Shown: positions 10,359-18,828 of the stretch, piece by piece
Position numbering within the stretch: the stretch's first letter is position 1
How the letters are laid out: every line of letters begins with the position of its first letter
Assembly: GCF_001553605.1 (NCBI RefSeq)
Contig: NZ_CP014229.1
Span: 1,330,501-1,394,500, forward strand
Reading direction: 5' to 3'
Origin: Desulfovibrio fairfieldensis
GTDB taxonomy: Bacteria > Desulfobacterota > Desulfovibrionia > Desulfovibrionales > Desulfovibrionaceae
DNA: 64,000 nt
The notes under the pieces: model-generated
Told to the model about the DNA's origin: nothing
Databases searched by the model: none
What the model saw: the letters and a program-made list of their open reading frames with translations, nothing else
Program-made: the position numbers and the translations under genes

Positions 10359-11075
10359 CTAGTCTCTCGCAATCACAAAAGGATGTTTCTGAAGCACGGT
10401 ATCCAGGTGTTCCTCAATGGCCTTGCGGGAATCGGCGGGCGAGCGGCGCTCCAGAGCGTCGATGATCCGCAGATGCGAGGAAACCGAAAACTGGCGCCAT
10501 TGCGTGTCGCGCAACTCCGCCGTGCGTCCGGCGGCGTAGTGACTGTTCAGCTGGGCCATGGTTCCGGCAAGCAGGCTGTTGCCCGCGCACAGGGCCAGGC
10601 AATGGTGAAAACGGGCGTCAAGGTCGCCGTCTTCCTGGCCGGTCAACAGGCGGCGCTGCTGGTCGCAGGTGATGATCTTCAATTGGTCGAGCTGTTCGGG
10701 GCTGTGGCGCAAGGCGGCCAGTTCTGCAATGGCGGGTTCAAGGATTCTGCGGAATTCCATGACTTCGTCGAACACCAGGTTTTCCGAATCCACGGCTTCC
10801 AGGATGGCATTTTTGAGGGGTTCCATGTCGGGCGCGCGTACATAGGTTCCATCGCCCTGGCGGCTTTCCAGAAGGCCTTTTCCGGCCAGCATCTGAATGG
10901 CCTTGCGGATGCTGCTGCGGGAAACACCGAAGCTCTCCGCCAATGCGCGTTCCGGCGGCAGCCTGTCGCCGCTCTGGAAACGGCCTTCGGCCATAAACTG
11001 CCGCAGGCGTTCCGAAAGCCGCTGGTAGCTGCGGCGCGGGCTTGCGCCCTCTCTGTGGATGGCGGTTACGGGCAT
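10359..11075 (-). CDS. GntR family transcriptional regulator, FadR/FCD type
   Basis: The 238-residue protein has an N-terminal winged helix-turn-helix (GDRLPPERALAESFGVSRSS at about residues 37-56, followed by IRKAIQMLAGKGLLESRQGDGTYV) and an all-helical FCD ligand domain. The FCD metal-site pattern is partly visible in LDARFHHCLALCAGN and RIIDALERRSPADSRKAIEEHL. FadR-type regulators sense carboxylic acids. It is the first gene of the TctBA-M20 cluster, 149 bases upstream of tctB and preceded by a good promoter, so it likely controls this cluster and itself. The inducer is not known. Confidence 0.93.
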   Translation of the reverse strand: MPVTAIHREGASPRRSYQRLSERLRQFMAEGRFQSGDRLPPERALAESFGVSRSSIRKAIQMLAGKGLLESRQGDGTYVRAPDMEPLKNAILEAVDSENLVFDEVMEFRRILEPAIAELAALRHSPEQLDQLKIITCDQQRRLLTGQEDGDLDARFHHCLALCAGNSLLAGTMAQLNSHYAAGRTAELRDTQWRQFSVSSHLRIIDALERRSPADSRKAIEEHLDTVLQKHPFVIARD

Positions 11076-11107
11076 GATATTGCTCTTGGTTGGGTATGGT
11101 TGATTTG

Positions 11108-11136
11108 ATTATGGCTGCTTGTGCTTTTTGTGTCAA
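11108..11136 (-). promoter_or_regulatory. Sigma70-type promoter for gntR-tctBA cluster
   Basis: Read on the minus strand, TTGACA (11131-11136) and CATAAT (11108-11113) are separated by exactly 17 bases. The predicted start of transcription is about 25 bases before the gntR ATG. Confidence 0.75.
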
Positions 11137-11140
11137 CCTT

Positions 11141-11199
11141 TTTAAACCAATTTTGTCTATAAGATAAAAAATAATAATTTTTTATTTCAATTGGTTAAA
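11141..11199. promoter_or_regulatory. Inverted half-sites upstream of gntR promoter
   Basis: TTTAAACCAATT (11141-11152) and AATTGGTTAAA (11189-11199) are inverted copies either side of a very AT-rich spacer, just upstream of the -35 box. They could be GntR or activator sites. The rest of the 11137-11299 gap is AT-rich with no gene seen. Confidence 0.4.
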
Positions 11200-11299
11200 T
11201 ATATTTTTGGAAACCATGCTGCAAAATATGTGGCCATTTAATAAAAGAATGTTTCAGAAAGGTTGGAGAATGGTTGAATCAGAAATATTGTTTGCGCAC

Positions 11300-11355
11300 A
11301 AAAAAAGCGTCCCCGGCAGGCCGGAGCGGAATTGCCCGGCCCACTGGGGACGCCG
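11300..11355 (-). terminator. Intrinsic terminator after the gcvH-like gene (end of ASST operon 1)
   Basis: On the minus strand GCGTCCCC and GGGGACGC pair around a GC-rich loop and are followed by seven T residues. It closes the MFS-ASST-Grx-Lpd-GcvH operon. Confidence 0.85.
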
Positions 11356-11375
11356 CAATGAGCATGAGAAAGGGG

Positions 11376-11759
11376 TCAGACCATTTGAGCGGCGTAGGCC
11401 GCCGCGCTGATCAGGCCCGGCTCGGCGGGATCGTCGGCTTTGACGCGCACCAGCCAGCCCTCGCCGTAGGGGCTCTGGTTCAGCAGCTCCGGCGTGTCGG
11501 CCAGGGCTTCGTTGATTTCGAGCACCGTGCCGGAAAGCGGCATAACGGCGTCTGAAGTCACCTTGGCCGATTCAATGGAGGCGCAGGACTGCCCTTGGGT
11601 GAAATGCGCGCCTGTTTCCGGCAGTTCCACAAAAATCACCGCGCCCAGCTGGTCCTGGGCATAGTCGGAAATGCCCACCAGTACGCTGCCGTCGCTCCGG
11701 GACTGGGCCCAGAGGTGTTCCGGATGGTACCGGCGGTCATCGGGATAGGAAAGGCTCAT
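11376..11759 (-). CDS. GcvH-like lipoyl carrier protein
   Basis: The 127-residue single-domain protein has the H-protein layout: RRYHPEHLWAQ at the N-terminus, VGISDYAQDQLGAVIFVELPE, and the lipoylation motif ESAKVTSD with the acceptor lysine at about residue 65. Lipoylated H proteins shuttle aminomethyl or thiol groups. No gcvT or gcvP is near; instead the gene follows lpd and a glutaredoxin fusion in an arylsulfotransferase operon. It may therefore be a dedicated carrier rather than part of glycine cleavage. AGGAGA stands 6 bases before the ATG at 11759, and a terminator follows. Confidence 0.88.
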   Translation of the reverse strand: MSLSYPDDRRYHPEHLWAQSRSDGSVLVGISDYAQDQLGAVIFVELPETGAHFTQGQSCASIESAKVTSDAVMPLSGTVLEINEALADTPELLNQSPYGEGWLVRVKADDPAEPGLISAAAYAAQMV

Positions 11760-11785
11760 GTGTCTTCTCCTGAATTGTCCGCAGT

Positions 11786-13156
11786 TCAGGCCGCGGGCTC
11801 ACGCGGGGCCTGGACGGCCACGGAGAGTATTTCGTCCAGGGTGGGGTGGGCGAACATGAAGCTGTGCAGTCTGTCGCTGCTGTATTGCCCCAGCAGCAGA
11901 AGCTGGGCCGCCGTGACCAGATGAGACACGCCGTGCCCCAAGGCCGCGATGCCGACCATGCGGCCGTCCTGCCAGACCACCTTCACAAAACCGGAAGCGT
12001 CGCCTCCGGCCTGGGCGATGGCATTGCCCGTAAGCATGGCGCGCGAAACAGCCACTTCGCCCCCCTCGGACAGAGCCTGCCGGGCGGTTTTGCCCACGCG
12101 CATGACTTCCAGGCTGCCGTAGATGCAGGAGGGCACCGGGCCGGAATCATAGGCTCCGCTTTCCTCGCCCAGAATCTGCCGGGCAACGTAGACGCCCTGA
12201 TGCTCGGCGGCATGGGCCAGCAGGGTTTTGCCGTTGATGTCGCCGATGGCGAAGACCGTGGGCGCGGCCTTCAAGTAGTCGTCCACCGCAACGTAGCCGC
12301 GCCGGTTCAGGGCGCAGCCCGCCTTTTCAGCTTCCAGCCCGTCGGTATTGGGCTTGCGGCCCACGGCCACCAGGGCCTTGGCCGCGGTCAGCTCCCGGTC
12401 GTCCTCCAGCGTCAGCACGGCCTGGCCGTCCCTGGTCAGCAGGGAAGAGGCCTTGATGCCCGCCAGGCAGGTGCGCCCGGCCTTGCCCAGCAGCTTCTGG
12501 AGTTCCTGAGCGATGTCCGTATCCTCGATGGGGGCCAGTTGCGGAGCCGCCTCCACCACGGTGACGGCGCTGCCCATGGCGCTGAAAAAGTCGGCCATTT
12601 CCAGGCCGATGGCCCCAGCGCCCACGATGATCAGGCTTTCGGGCACAGCCGGGACATTGAGCAGGTCCGTGCTGTCGAGCACCGCGTCATGATCCGGAGT
12701 CAGGCCGGGGAAGGACGCGGAACGGGAACCGCCCGCCAGGACAATGTACTGTGCGGAAAGCGCCTGCTCGCCGCCGTCGGCGGCCACGACCCGCACCTCG
12801 TGCTCTCCGGCGCAGACCCCGCGCCCGTTGAACAGGGTCACGCCCGCGTCAGCCAGCCCTTTGGCCAAAGTCTGGCTGGAGGCCTTGGTATAACGCTGCA
12901 CTCTTTTCTGCAGAGCCGCGTAATCCACTTCGACGGTTCCCTTGGCTACACGCTGGCGCTCCAGGCCGCGCAGCAGCCCTTTAGGGGCCACAGCGCCTAA
13001 CAGCATCTTGGTGGGAATGCAGCCGCAGTTGAGGCAGACGCCGCCCCAGTGGGCGTCTTCCACCAGGGCCACGGATTTGCCCGCGGCAGCGAGGATTTTA
13101 GCGGTTTTCGCGCCGCCGGGGCCGCCGCCGATGATGATGACGTCAAATTTGTCCAT
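11786..13156 (-). CDS. lpdA: Dihydrolipoyl dehydrogenase (Lpd-type flavoprotein)
   Basis: This 456-residue flavoprotein oxidises protein-bound dihydrolipoamide with NAD+. It shows the FAD fold DVIIIGGGPGGAKTAKILAA, the redox disulfide motif GGVCLNCGCIPTK (about residues 37-49, with one extra Cys between the two conserved ones), the NAD-binding LIIVGAGAIGLEMADFFSAM, an FAIGDINGKTLLAHAAEHQG segment and the C-terminal FAHPTLDEI catalytic His-Glu pair. The start at 13156 has GGGAG 8 bases upstream; the longer open frame to 13534 overlaps the upstream gene and is not used. It ends 26 bases before the gcvH-like gene, its probable substrate. Confidence 0.94.
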   Translation of the reverse strand: MDKFDVIIIGGGPGGAKTAKILAAAGKSVALVEDAHWGGVCLNCGCIPTKMLLGAVAPKGLLRGLERQRVAKGTVEVDYAALQKRVQRYTKASSQTLAKGLADAGVTLFNGRGVCAGEHEVRVVAADGGEQALSAQYIVLAGGSRSASFPGLTPDHDAVLDSTDLLNVPAVPESLIIVGAGAIGLEMADFFSAMGSAVTVVEAAPQLAPIEDTDIAQELQKLLGKAGRTCLAGIKASSLLTRDGQAVLTLEDDRELTAAKALVAVGRKPNTDGLEAEKAGCALNRRGYVAVDDYLKAAPTVFAIGDINGKTLLAHAAEHQGVYVARQILGEESGAYDSGPVPSCIYGSLEVMRVGKTARQALSEGGEVAVSRAMLTGNAIAQAGGDASGFVKVVWQDGRMVGIAALGHGVSHLVTAAQLLLLGQYSSDRLHSFMFAHPTLDEILSVAVQAPREPAA

Positions 13157-13199
13157 AGGAATGCTCCCTGCGTAGAAATGGGTTAGCGCCGGTGCCGCG

Positions 13200-14024
13200 T
13201 TACTTGGCAATGTCCGCCTTGAACAGGAATTCCCGCGCGGCGGAGCGGTATTTGAGCAGCATGGCGTCGGGCAGAGCTTCCAGGCCGCGCAGGCCCTGAG
13301 GCATGTCCGCCGTGACGGCGGCGACGGCATAGGGCAGGGTATGGTCGCCCGCCGCTTCGGAAACCAGCAGGGCCGCGCCCGCCGCCTCGTCGCGCGTGGG
13401 CCAGGATACGGAGCCGTCGGCGCGGGGCACGGGATACGCCAGGAAGCGGATGACACCGTCTTCTGTTTTGCGGACCAGGTCAATGCTTTTGGCCAGCTCT
13501 TCCTTGCTCGGGGCCGCACCGAACAGATTTTCATATACCGGCGCGGGGCCCACGCAGTTCAGAATCACGCTCACCGGCTTGATTTGCAGCAGACGTTCCA
13601 GCAGTTCGGGCTTGCGCCCATCGCTCTGAACCCAGACGTGCAGGCCGCCCTTGGCGAGGCGGTCCGCCAAAGTCACGAAATTGTCCTCCTGACCGTCCGG
13701 GCATTGCGAGAGGTAGAGTCCGGAAATGTTGCCGTGGAGCATGTCGCTGCGGGTCACGCAGGCTTCCATCTCATGCCCGGAAAGCAGATAGGCGATGATT
13801 TCGCCGCTGCCCTGCTTGATGGCTGTACCGTCGTCGAAAAGGGGAAATTCCACGCCTTCGGGATTGCGGTAAATGGCCTTGCGGTTGGTGCGGTAAAAGG
13901 TGTTGAAGACCGGCGCATCCGCCTTGAAGTCCACAGTGTCGTAAGGCAGGCCACGCTCGGCCAGAAAGGCTTTGACGATTTTGCAGCGAATGCAGTCAGG
14001 CGCGGTATACAGGGTGATGCTCAT
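13200..14024 (-). CDS. Glutaredoxin-domain protein fused to a radical-SAM-activase-like C-terminal domain
   Basis: Residues 1-80 are a glutaredoxin fold with a dithiol site in TAPDCIRCKIVKAFLAERGL. The remaining ~190 residues look like the later half of PFL-activase type radical-SAM barrels (SGLYLSQCPDGQEDNF, then LAKGGLHVWVQSDGRKPEL, then PVYENLFGAAPSKEEL) but have no CxxxCxxC cluster motif, so SAM chemistry is unlikely. That similarity is by eye. There is no signal peptide, so it is cytoplasmic. AGGAGA stands before the ATG at 14024; the stop is 44 bases from lpd. Placed between an ASST and Lpd/GcvH, it may pass electrons between thiols and the lipoyl carrier. The function is unknown. Confidence 0.8.
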   Translation of the reverse strand: MSITLYTAPDCIRCKIVKAFLAERGLPYDTVDFKADAPVFNTFYRTNRKAIYRNPEGVEFPLFDDGTAIKQGSGEIIAYLLSGHEMEACVTRSDMLHGNISGLYLSQCPDGQEDNFVTLADRLAKGGLHVWVQSDGRKPELLERLLQIKPVSVILNCVGPAPVYENLFGAAPSKEELAKSIDLVRKTEDGVIRFLAYPVPRADGSVSWPTRDEAAGAALLVSEAAGDHTLPYAVAAVTADMPQGLRGLEALPDAMLLKYRSAAREFLFKADIAK

Positions 14025-14078
14025 GTTTTTCTCCTGTCGGGGCCGCCCGTTGCCGGGCGGCCGGTCCGTAACAAGCGG

Positions 14079-15524
14079 TTATTCAGGATCTTCCACCGAG
14101 GCCACGCACAGGGCGTTGTCCGGCTCGAAAGGCGCGCAGCCTTCCACCTCCACCACCGAAACCCGGTCGCCGAAAGCCGCCGCGCCGGGCATGCGGAAGG
14201 TATTCACATCAATGCGTTCGATGGCTTTTTCCTCCGGCCTGCCCGCTTGCGGGGCCCATTCGTAGGGCGCGCGGTAGGCGCGGTACACCATGTTCATGGG
14301 GATCAGCTTGCCCCAGTAGGGCGAGATATATTCCCAGACCAGCTCATGCTCCCGGGTGACTTCAAAGACACGGCCGTCCGAACCCTCGGTAATCAGGGTA
14401 TTGCCGTTGGGCAGGCGCTGGGCGCTGCTGATAAAAGGACTGTAGAAACGGTTGCTGTCCATGGGCGCCAGGAATCCGGCCTCGCACGGGGTGTACTGCC
14501 AGACGATCTTCAGGCTCACGGGGTCGATTTCCAGGACGCGGGAATGGTCGCGCAGAGCGGCCTTGACGCCCGTGGGCGAGCCGGGATTGGGCACATCATA
14601 GCCGCCCCAGCCGCCGTTGTCGAAGACCAGGATATTGCCCTCGCCGGGCAGGCCGCGCGGGATCATGTGCGCGTGGTGCTGGCCGATGATCCAGCCGACG
14701 GCTCTGGCTTCGGGGCTGGCGTCATAGTCCGGCCCCAACTTCCAGACGATCTTGCCGGTCTTTTTGCTGATGATGAAGATAATATTGGCTTCGCGGCCGT
14801 CGGCGATGATGTTGTCGGGATGGAAGCGCTCGTCGCCCGCGTCATGCCATTTGTTGGGGCCCAGCGCGGACATGGAGTTGGTGTGCATCCAGTCGCCCAT
14901 GCCTTCGGGCTGGGTGGGGCGATAATTGGGATTACGGCAAAGAGTGTTCTTGGGGCCTTCGCGGAAACCCATTTCATGGAAGTGCTCGTTGCAGGACCAT
15001 TCCCAGACGATGTCGCCCTCCCAGTCCACTTCCAGAATCACGTCGTCCAGCAGCAGCTTGTCCGTGATGTCCTTGTTGCGGGCGTTGCGATGGGCCAGGA
15101 TCAGGGTGTTGCCCGAATCTGTCTTGGGTTCCATGCCCGGCGCGTAATAGCCCACGGGATTGCCCTCGCGCTGGTGGTCATGGTGGTAGCGGGCCATCCA
15201 GCGGCCCGGAGTGCCGGGGTCTTCGATAAATTCATTGCGGTCGAATTTCCAGACGATACTGCCGTCCCAGTCCACCTGCACCAGATCCAGATAGTCCTGC
15301 ACGCCGTATTTGCCGTTGCGCAGGCCGCGCGTGGTCAGAATCTGGCCGCCGGGCAGGAGCTTGTTGGGCATGCCGTTGACGCCCTGCCAGACTTTGACTT
15401 CACGGCCGTTCATATCCATGAGCACCGCGCCCACTTCGTGGGCCTGAAAGATGGTGAAGCCGTTCCAGCATTTGTCGGGATTGTACACGGTAACGCCGGT
15501 GGGATAGATGGTCGGGTGGCCCAT
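14079..15524 (-). CDS. Aryl-sulfate sulfotransferase family protein (ASST copy 1), no signal peptide
   Basis: The 481-residue protein is a beta-propeller of the ASST family. Repeated blades end in aspartate-glycine-tryptophan patterns such as VQVDWDGSIVWKFD, LEVDWEGDIVWEWS, KTGKIVWKLGP and LEIDPVSLKIVWQY. Conserved histidine segments GDWMHTNSM and GQHHAHMIPRG, followed by NILVFDNGGWGG, align with the active-site histidine regions of known ASST, which moves sulfate between phenols without PAPS. Unlike the periplasmic E. coli enzyme, it starts MGHPTIYPTGV with no export signal, so it is probably cytoplasmic. AAGGAG precedes the ATG at 15524. It lies in operon 1, downstream of the MFS carrier. 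Confidence 0.9.
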   Translation of the reverse strand: MGHPTIYPTGVTVYNPDKCWNGFTIFQAHEVGAVLMDMNGREVKVWQGVNGMPNKLLPGGQILTTRGLRNGKYGVQDYLDLVQVDWDGSIVWKFDRNEFIEDPGTPGRWMARYHHDHQREGNPVGYYAPGMEPKTDSGNTLILAHRNARNKDITDKLLLDDVILEVDWEGDIVWEWSCNEHFHEMGFREGPKNTLCRNPNYRPTQPEGMGDWMHTNSMSALGPNKWHDAGDERFHPDNIIADGREANIIFIISKKTGKIVWKLGPDYDASPEARAVGWIIGQHHAHMIPRGLPGEGNILVFDNGGWGGYDVPNPGSPTGVKAALRDHSRVLEIDPVSLKIVWQYTPCEAGFLAPMDSNRFYSPFISSAQRLPNGNTLITEGSDGRVFEVTREHELVWEYISPYWGKLIPMNMVYRAYRAPYEWAPQAGRPEEKAIERIDVNTFRMPGAAAFGDRVSVVEVEGCAPFEPDNALCVASVEDPE

Positions 15525-15579
15525 AGCTGTGCTCTCCTTTTGCGTTGAATGAGCTGTAACGCCCGAAGATCAGGGATGA

Positions 15580-16913
15580 TCAGGCGATTTCTTCCAGGGA
15601 TTTGCCGCCGGTGCGCTGACCCCAGAGGCCCACGACCACGGCGGGGATCACGCACATGACGCTGATGATGTAGAATACGCCGTCAAAATTGTAGGCCGCG
15701 AAGGCCAGGGGGATCAGCGGCTGGGTGGCGGCCACAGCCAGGCGGCCCATGGAGTTGTGAAAGCTCGTGGCCGTATTGCGCATGCAGGTGGGGTAGGATT
15801 CGGCGGTGTAGGAAAAGACCATGAAGTTCATGCCCAGAATGAAGCAGGTGATCAGAAAGCCCATGCCCACAATGCCCCAGAAGGAGGTCAGGTTGCCCAG
15901 CACCGGCGTCAGCGCGGCGAGGACGAAGAGCGCCGCCATGATCGGAATTTTGCGTCCGCCTTTGTCGGAAACAAAGGATGAAACAGCCCGGCCGGCACGC
16001 CGATGGAAATGAGCGTCGTGGCCGTGAGGCTTTCCTCCAGGCTGAAGCCGTGAGCCTTGAGCAGAGTGGCCATCCAGTTGTTGATGGCGAAGGTCACGGG
16101 ATTGCTCAGCAGTACAATGACCAGAAGCACCAGAGTGCGCTTCAGGTATTTGCGGTGGAACATACCGGTGAGCACCTCGCGGACCGGCGTTTTGGCCTGG
16201 ACTTTCCCGACCGCCTCGCTCAGATCCACATGCTTGCCGGTGAGTTCGAAAACCACCTGCTCCGCCTCGGCCTGCCTGCCGTGAGCCACCAGCCAGCGCG
16301 GCGACTCCTTCAGATATCTGAGCCCGATGGCAAAGGCGATCAGGCCGATGCCGCCGAAGTAGAAGATATAGCGCCAGGCTTCCTCGGCCAGGGGAATGAT
16401 GGCCCGGCAGAGAATGCCGATGACCGGCACGGCGGAAAATCCCACGGCTGCCACCAGATTCTGCCACTTGCCGCGCGTTTCCGCCGGGGCCATTTCCGCG
16501 ATGTAGGCCTGGGAGCAGACCATCAGGCAGAACACGCCGAAACCGGTCATGGCTCTGGAAGCCACAAAGACCGGGAAACTGTTGGTAAAGCCGTTGAGCA
16601 CCGAGGCCAGGGAAAAGACCACAATGGCAATGAGGAATGTTTTGCGGCGACCGATAAAATCCGAAACAACGCCGCCCACAAAGCCGCCGGTGGTCATGGC
16701 CGCGAAATACCAGAAGTTGACTGTGCCGATATCCTTCAGGGTCAGCCCCCAGGAGTGCATCAGGGCCGGAGCGATGAAGCCGAAATTCCAATTGTCCATC
16801 TGTTCACAGAAGTAGGCCATCATGATGATGAAAAAAATGGCCTTGTGCGGACCTGTAACCGGCAGACCGTCGAAGTAGTTGTTGCTGATTTTCTGCGGGG
16901 CGGCGGTACTCAT
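15580..16913 (-). pseudogene. MFS transporter (aromatic-acid/anion symporter-like), one-base frameshift
   Basis: Two overlapping frames together encode one full 12-helix MFS carrier of about 445 residues. The N-terminal part (from ATG 16913, MSTAAPQKISNNYFDGLPV) includes the loop 2-3 signature GGVVSDFIGRRKTF; the C-terminal part resumes at SSFVSDKGGRKIPIM, the matching signature of the second half. The reading changes frame near 15987, where a run of three C (plus strand) would restore a continuous ...GVPAGAVSSFVSDKGG... if it were four. It may be a real mutation or a homopolymer sequencing error. A strong GGGAGG site and the island operator precede it, and it is first in operon 1. It would import an organic anion with protons. 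Confidence 0.85.
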
Positions 16914-16996
16914 GGGATTTTCCTCCCAAGCTGTGTGTGGCCGGGCACGAAGGGGAACAGCAATGGACGCCGTGAAACATTTTTTTTAGTGAAGTC

Positions 16997-17040
16997 AGCC
17001 TAGCGCGCCCAGGACGCGCGTAGTGTTGCCATTGCAACCT
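16997..17040 (-). promoter_or_regulatory. Operator and -10 of operon 1 (MFS-ASST-Grx-Lpd-GcvH)
   Basis: The minus strand reads AGGTTGCAATGGCAACAC (17023-17040), containing GTTGC-N4-GCAAC, and a TAGGCT -10-like box at 16997-17002 whose first base is position 30 from the operator centre. That is the spacing of a class II Crp/Fnr activated promoter (centre at -41.5). The same 18 bases recur upstream of ASST copy 2. Confidence 0.72.
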
Positions 17041-17086
17041 CTTCCATAAAAAAGTGAAAAAAATTTCAAAGCGGCAGGCGAAAAAA

Positions 17087-17117
17087 GAAACAGCCCGGAT
17101 ATTTTCCGGGCTGTTTC
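17087..17117 (-). terminator. Intrinsic terminator after the porin gene (end of operon 2)
   Basis: GAAACAGCCCGG and CCGGGCTGTTTC form a 12-bp hairpin; on the minus strand it is followed by a T-run. It separates operon 2 from the operon 1 promoter just downstream. Confidence 0.85.
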
Positions 17118-17143
17118 AGACTGCCTGCAATTTTCTGCAAAAG

Positions 17144-18733
17144 TTAAAAGGCGTAAATTACATTAAGGCTGACTTTCCAGGCATCCTTGTAATTCAGGCT
17201 GTCGCCCGCGATATTTTCATAACGGCCCCAGGTGCCTTCATCCAGCCAGAGGTGGATGTAACCGGTTTCCAGAATGAAGCTGAGATTCTCTGCGGCCTTG
17301 TAAGTGCTGTCGAAGTTGATTTCCAGGCCGCTGTCCGAGCGGGTCAGGTAGGTGCCGAAGGAGTTGAAGTCCGTATTGTTGCGGTACAGCGCGCGGCCCG
17401 CGCCGTCCATAGGACGCCGCCCCGTGATGTAGGCGGCCATCTTGGGGTCGTTGGTGCCGCCGAAGTAGTTCACGCGCAATGTATGGCTGAGGTCATCCAT
17501 AAAACTGAGCTTTTTGATCCTCGCTCCCACGCCCCAGGTGCCGTTGGGGTTGGTGCCCAGTACGCCCTTGCCGCCGCCCATGATCGGATTGCCCCGGTAG
17601 CCGAAGCTGGACAGGGAATTGGTCAGGTTGTTGGTGGTGGCGACGTAGGGCAGGCGCTCGGAACCGTTGTGCGGATTGTCGTCGTCGCCGCTGAAATACC
17701 AGCCGTACAGGCCGGGCACGCCCCAGTCCGTATCGTATTCGCCCAACAGCATGCCGAACCAGCCCTGGCGATTAAGGTATTCCCGGCCGTTGTCCACGCT
17801 GCCGTAGATGAAATCCCAACTGACCCGGAACGGTGAAAAGGCCGTGACTTCGCCGGTCAGGCCGCCCCAGAACATGGTGCTGTATGCCGTATTCCAGAGG
17901 GATGCGCCGCCGCGGCCGGAGCTGAAGGCGGCGGGAAAGAGGCCGTCCCGCATCTGGAGACCGTCAATGGCCTGGCTGCTGGGATTGTTGAAGGTGAACG
18001 TCTTGCTGTTCCCGGCGGCATTCCTGACGGTAAAGGGCTTGAGCGTATTGGGCCCCATGCCCCCGGCCATGGCCCAGGGGGTGATCTTCATGCCGTCCAG
18101 CGACACCGGCGCCAGCAGGGCGAAGAGGTCGAAGTTGTCCAGATAGTCGGCCGTGACGCCGTTATCGGCGGTATCCAGCCAATTGTCGTTGTAGGGCCGC
18201 ATCCACAGGGCAGTCAGACCAAAGGATTTGTTGAAAGCGTAGGAAGCGGTGATGCCCGCCACATCGTCGTTGAAGACCGGATTGTCCAGAGCGAAGCCGG
18301 GCAGTCTGACGCCCTGCAGGCCCATGCGCACCTTGAGATCCGCATGCGGCGGCATCCAGTCCACATAGGCCTGTTTGACCTTGACCATATTGCTGCCGTC
18401 AGCGCCCAGCGCGCCGCCCTGGGCGGCCATGCCCCAGCGCTGCTCGCCGATTTCAAAAAAAACCACGCCCGCGAGGCTTTCGGAGGCCACGGCCTGCAAT
18501 TGCAAATGCAGACGCTGGATGGCTTCGAATTCGTCGCGTTTCTGGTGTATGGCCGCCCACTGCTGGCCGATTTGATGACTGCCCTGGCGGTTTTTGCCCA
18601 TGAAATTTCCGCCGTTGATATAGTCAAAGGCGAACTGCCAGCTTCCTTTGACTTTGAAATCCACGGCCCGCCCCGTGGCTGCGTCCCCGAGCAGCAGCGC
18701 TACGGCCAGAAATACAATGCCCCATTTTCTCAT
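17144..18733 (-). CDS. Outer-membrane porin (Desulfovibrio homotrimeric porin type)
   Basis: The 529-residue protein has a signal peptide (MRKWGIVFLAVALLLGDAAT, cleavage near GRA-VDF). The mature start VDFKVKGSWQFAFDYINGG is followed by alternating beta-strand patterns and ends in VSLNVIYAF, a C-terminal Phe that is the usual BAM recognition signal. This is the pattern of the large porins of Desulfovibrio. GGAGGAG lies before the ATG at 18733; a further open extension to 18778 has no start signal. As last gene of the ASST2-DASS operon it is well placed to admit the anionic substrate through the outer membrane. Its selectivity is inferred from context only. Confidence 0.88.
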   Translation of the reverse strand: MRKWGIVFLAVALLLGDAATGRAVDFKVKGSWQFAFDYINGGNFMGKNRQGSHQIGQQWAAIHQKRDEFEAIQRLHLQLQAVASESLAGVVFFEIGEQRWGMAAQGGALGADGSNMVKVKQAYVDWMPPHADLKVRMGLQGVRLPGFALDNPVFNDDVAGITASYAFNKSFGLTALWMRPYNDNWLDTADNGVTADYLDNFDLFALLAPVSLDGMKITPWAMAGGMGPNTLKPFTVRNAAGNSKTFTFNNPSSQAIDGLQMRDGLFPAAFSSGRGGASLWNTAYSTMFWGGLTGEVTAFSPFRVSWDFIYGSVDNGREYLNRQGWFGMLLGEYDTDWGVPGLYGWYFSGDDDNPHNGSERLPYVATTNNLTNSLSSFGYRGNPIMGGGKGVLGTNPNGTWGVGARIKKLSFMDDLSHTLRVNYFGGTNDPKMAAYITGRRPMDGAGRALYRNNTDFNSFGTYLTRSDSGLEINFDSTYKAAENLSFILETGYIHLWLDEGTWGRYENIAGDSLNYKDAWKVSLNVIYAF

Positions 18734-18828
18734 TGCCTTCTCCTCCGGAAAAATTTTCAACCGTCCCGAATGCGGCATCCATGAGAGCGGCCCGACGCTG
18801 AAAAAACCGTGCCGCTCCGCAATAGGCC

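Noticed and set aside
8130..10372. Additional leftward frames over tctA/tctB (for example 9596-10372)
   Set aside because: Out of frame with the hydrophobic TctA/TctB proteins and lacking any motif.
11207..11410. 67-residue ORF in the gap upstream of gntR
   Set aside because: Runs through the terminator of the gcvH-like gene and into its coding region; composition is random.
11376..13156. Part of a glycine cleavage system
   Set aside because: gcvT and gcvP are absent from the window and the operon partners are an ASST and a glutaredoxin fusion.
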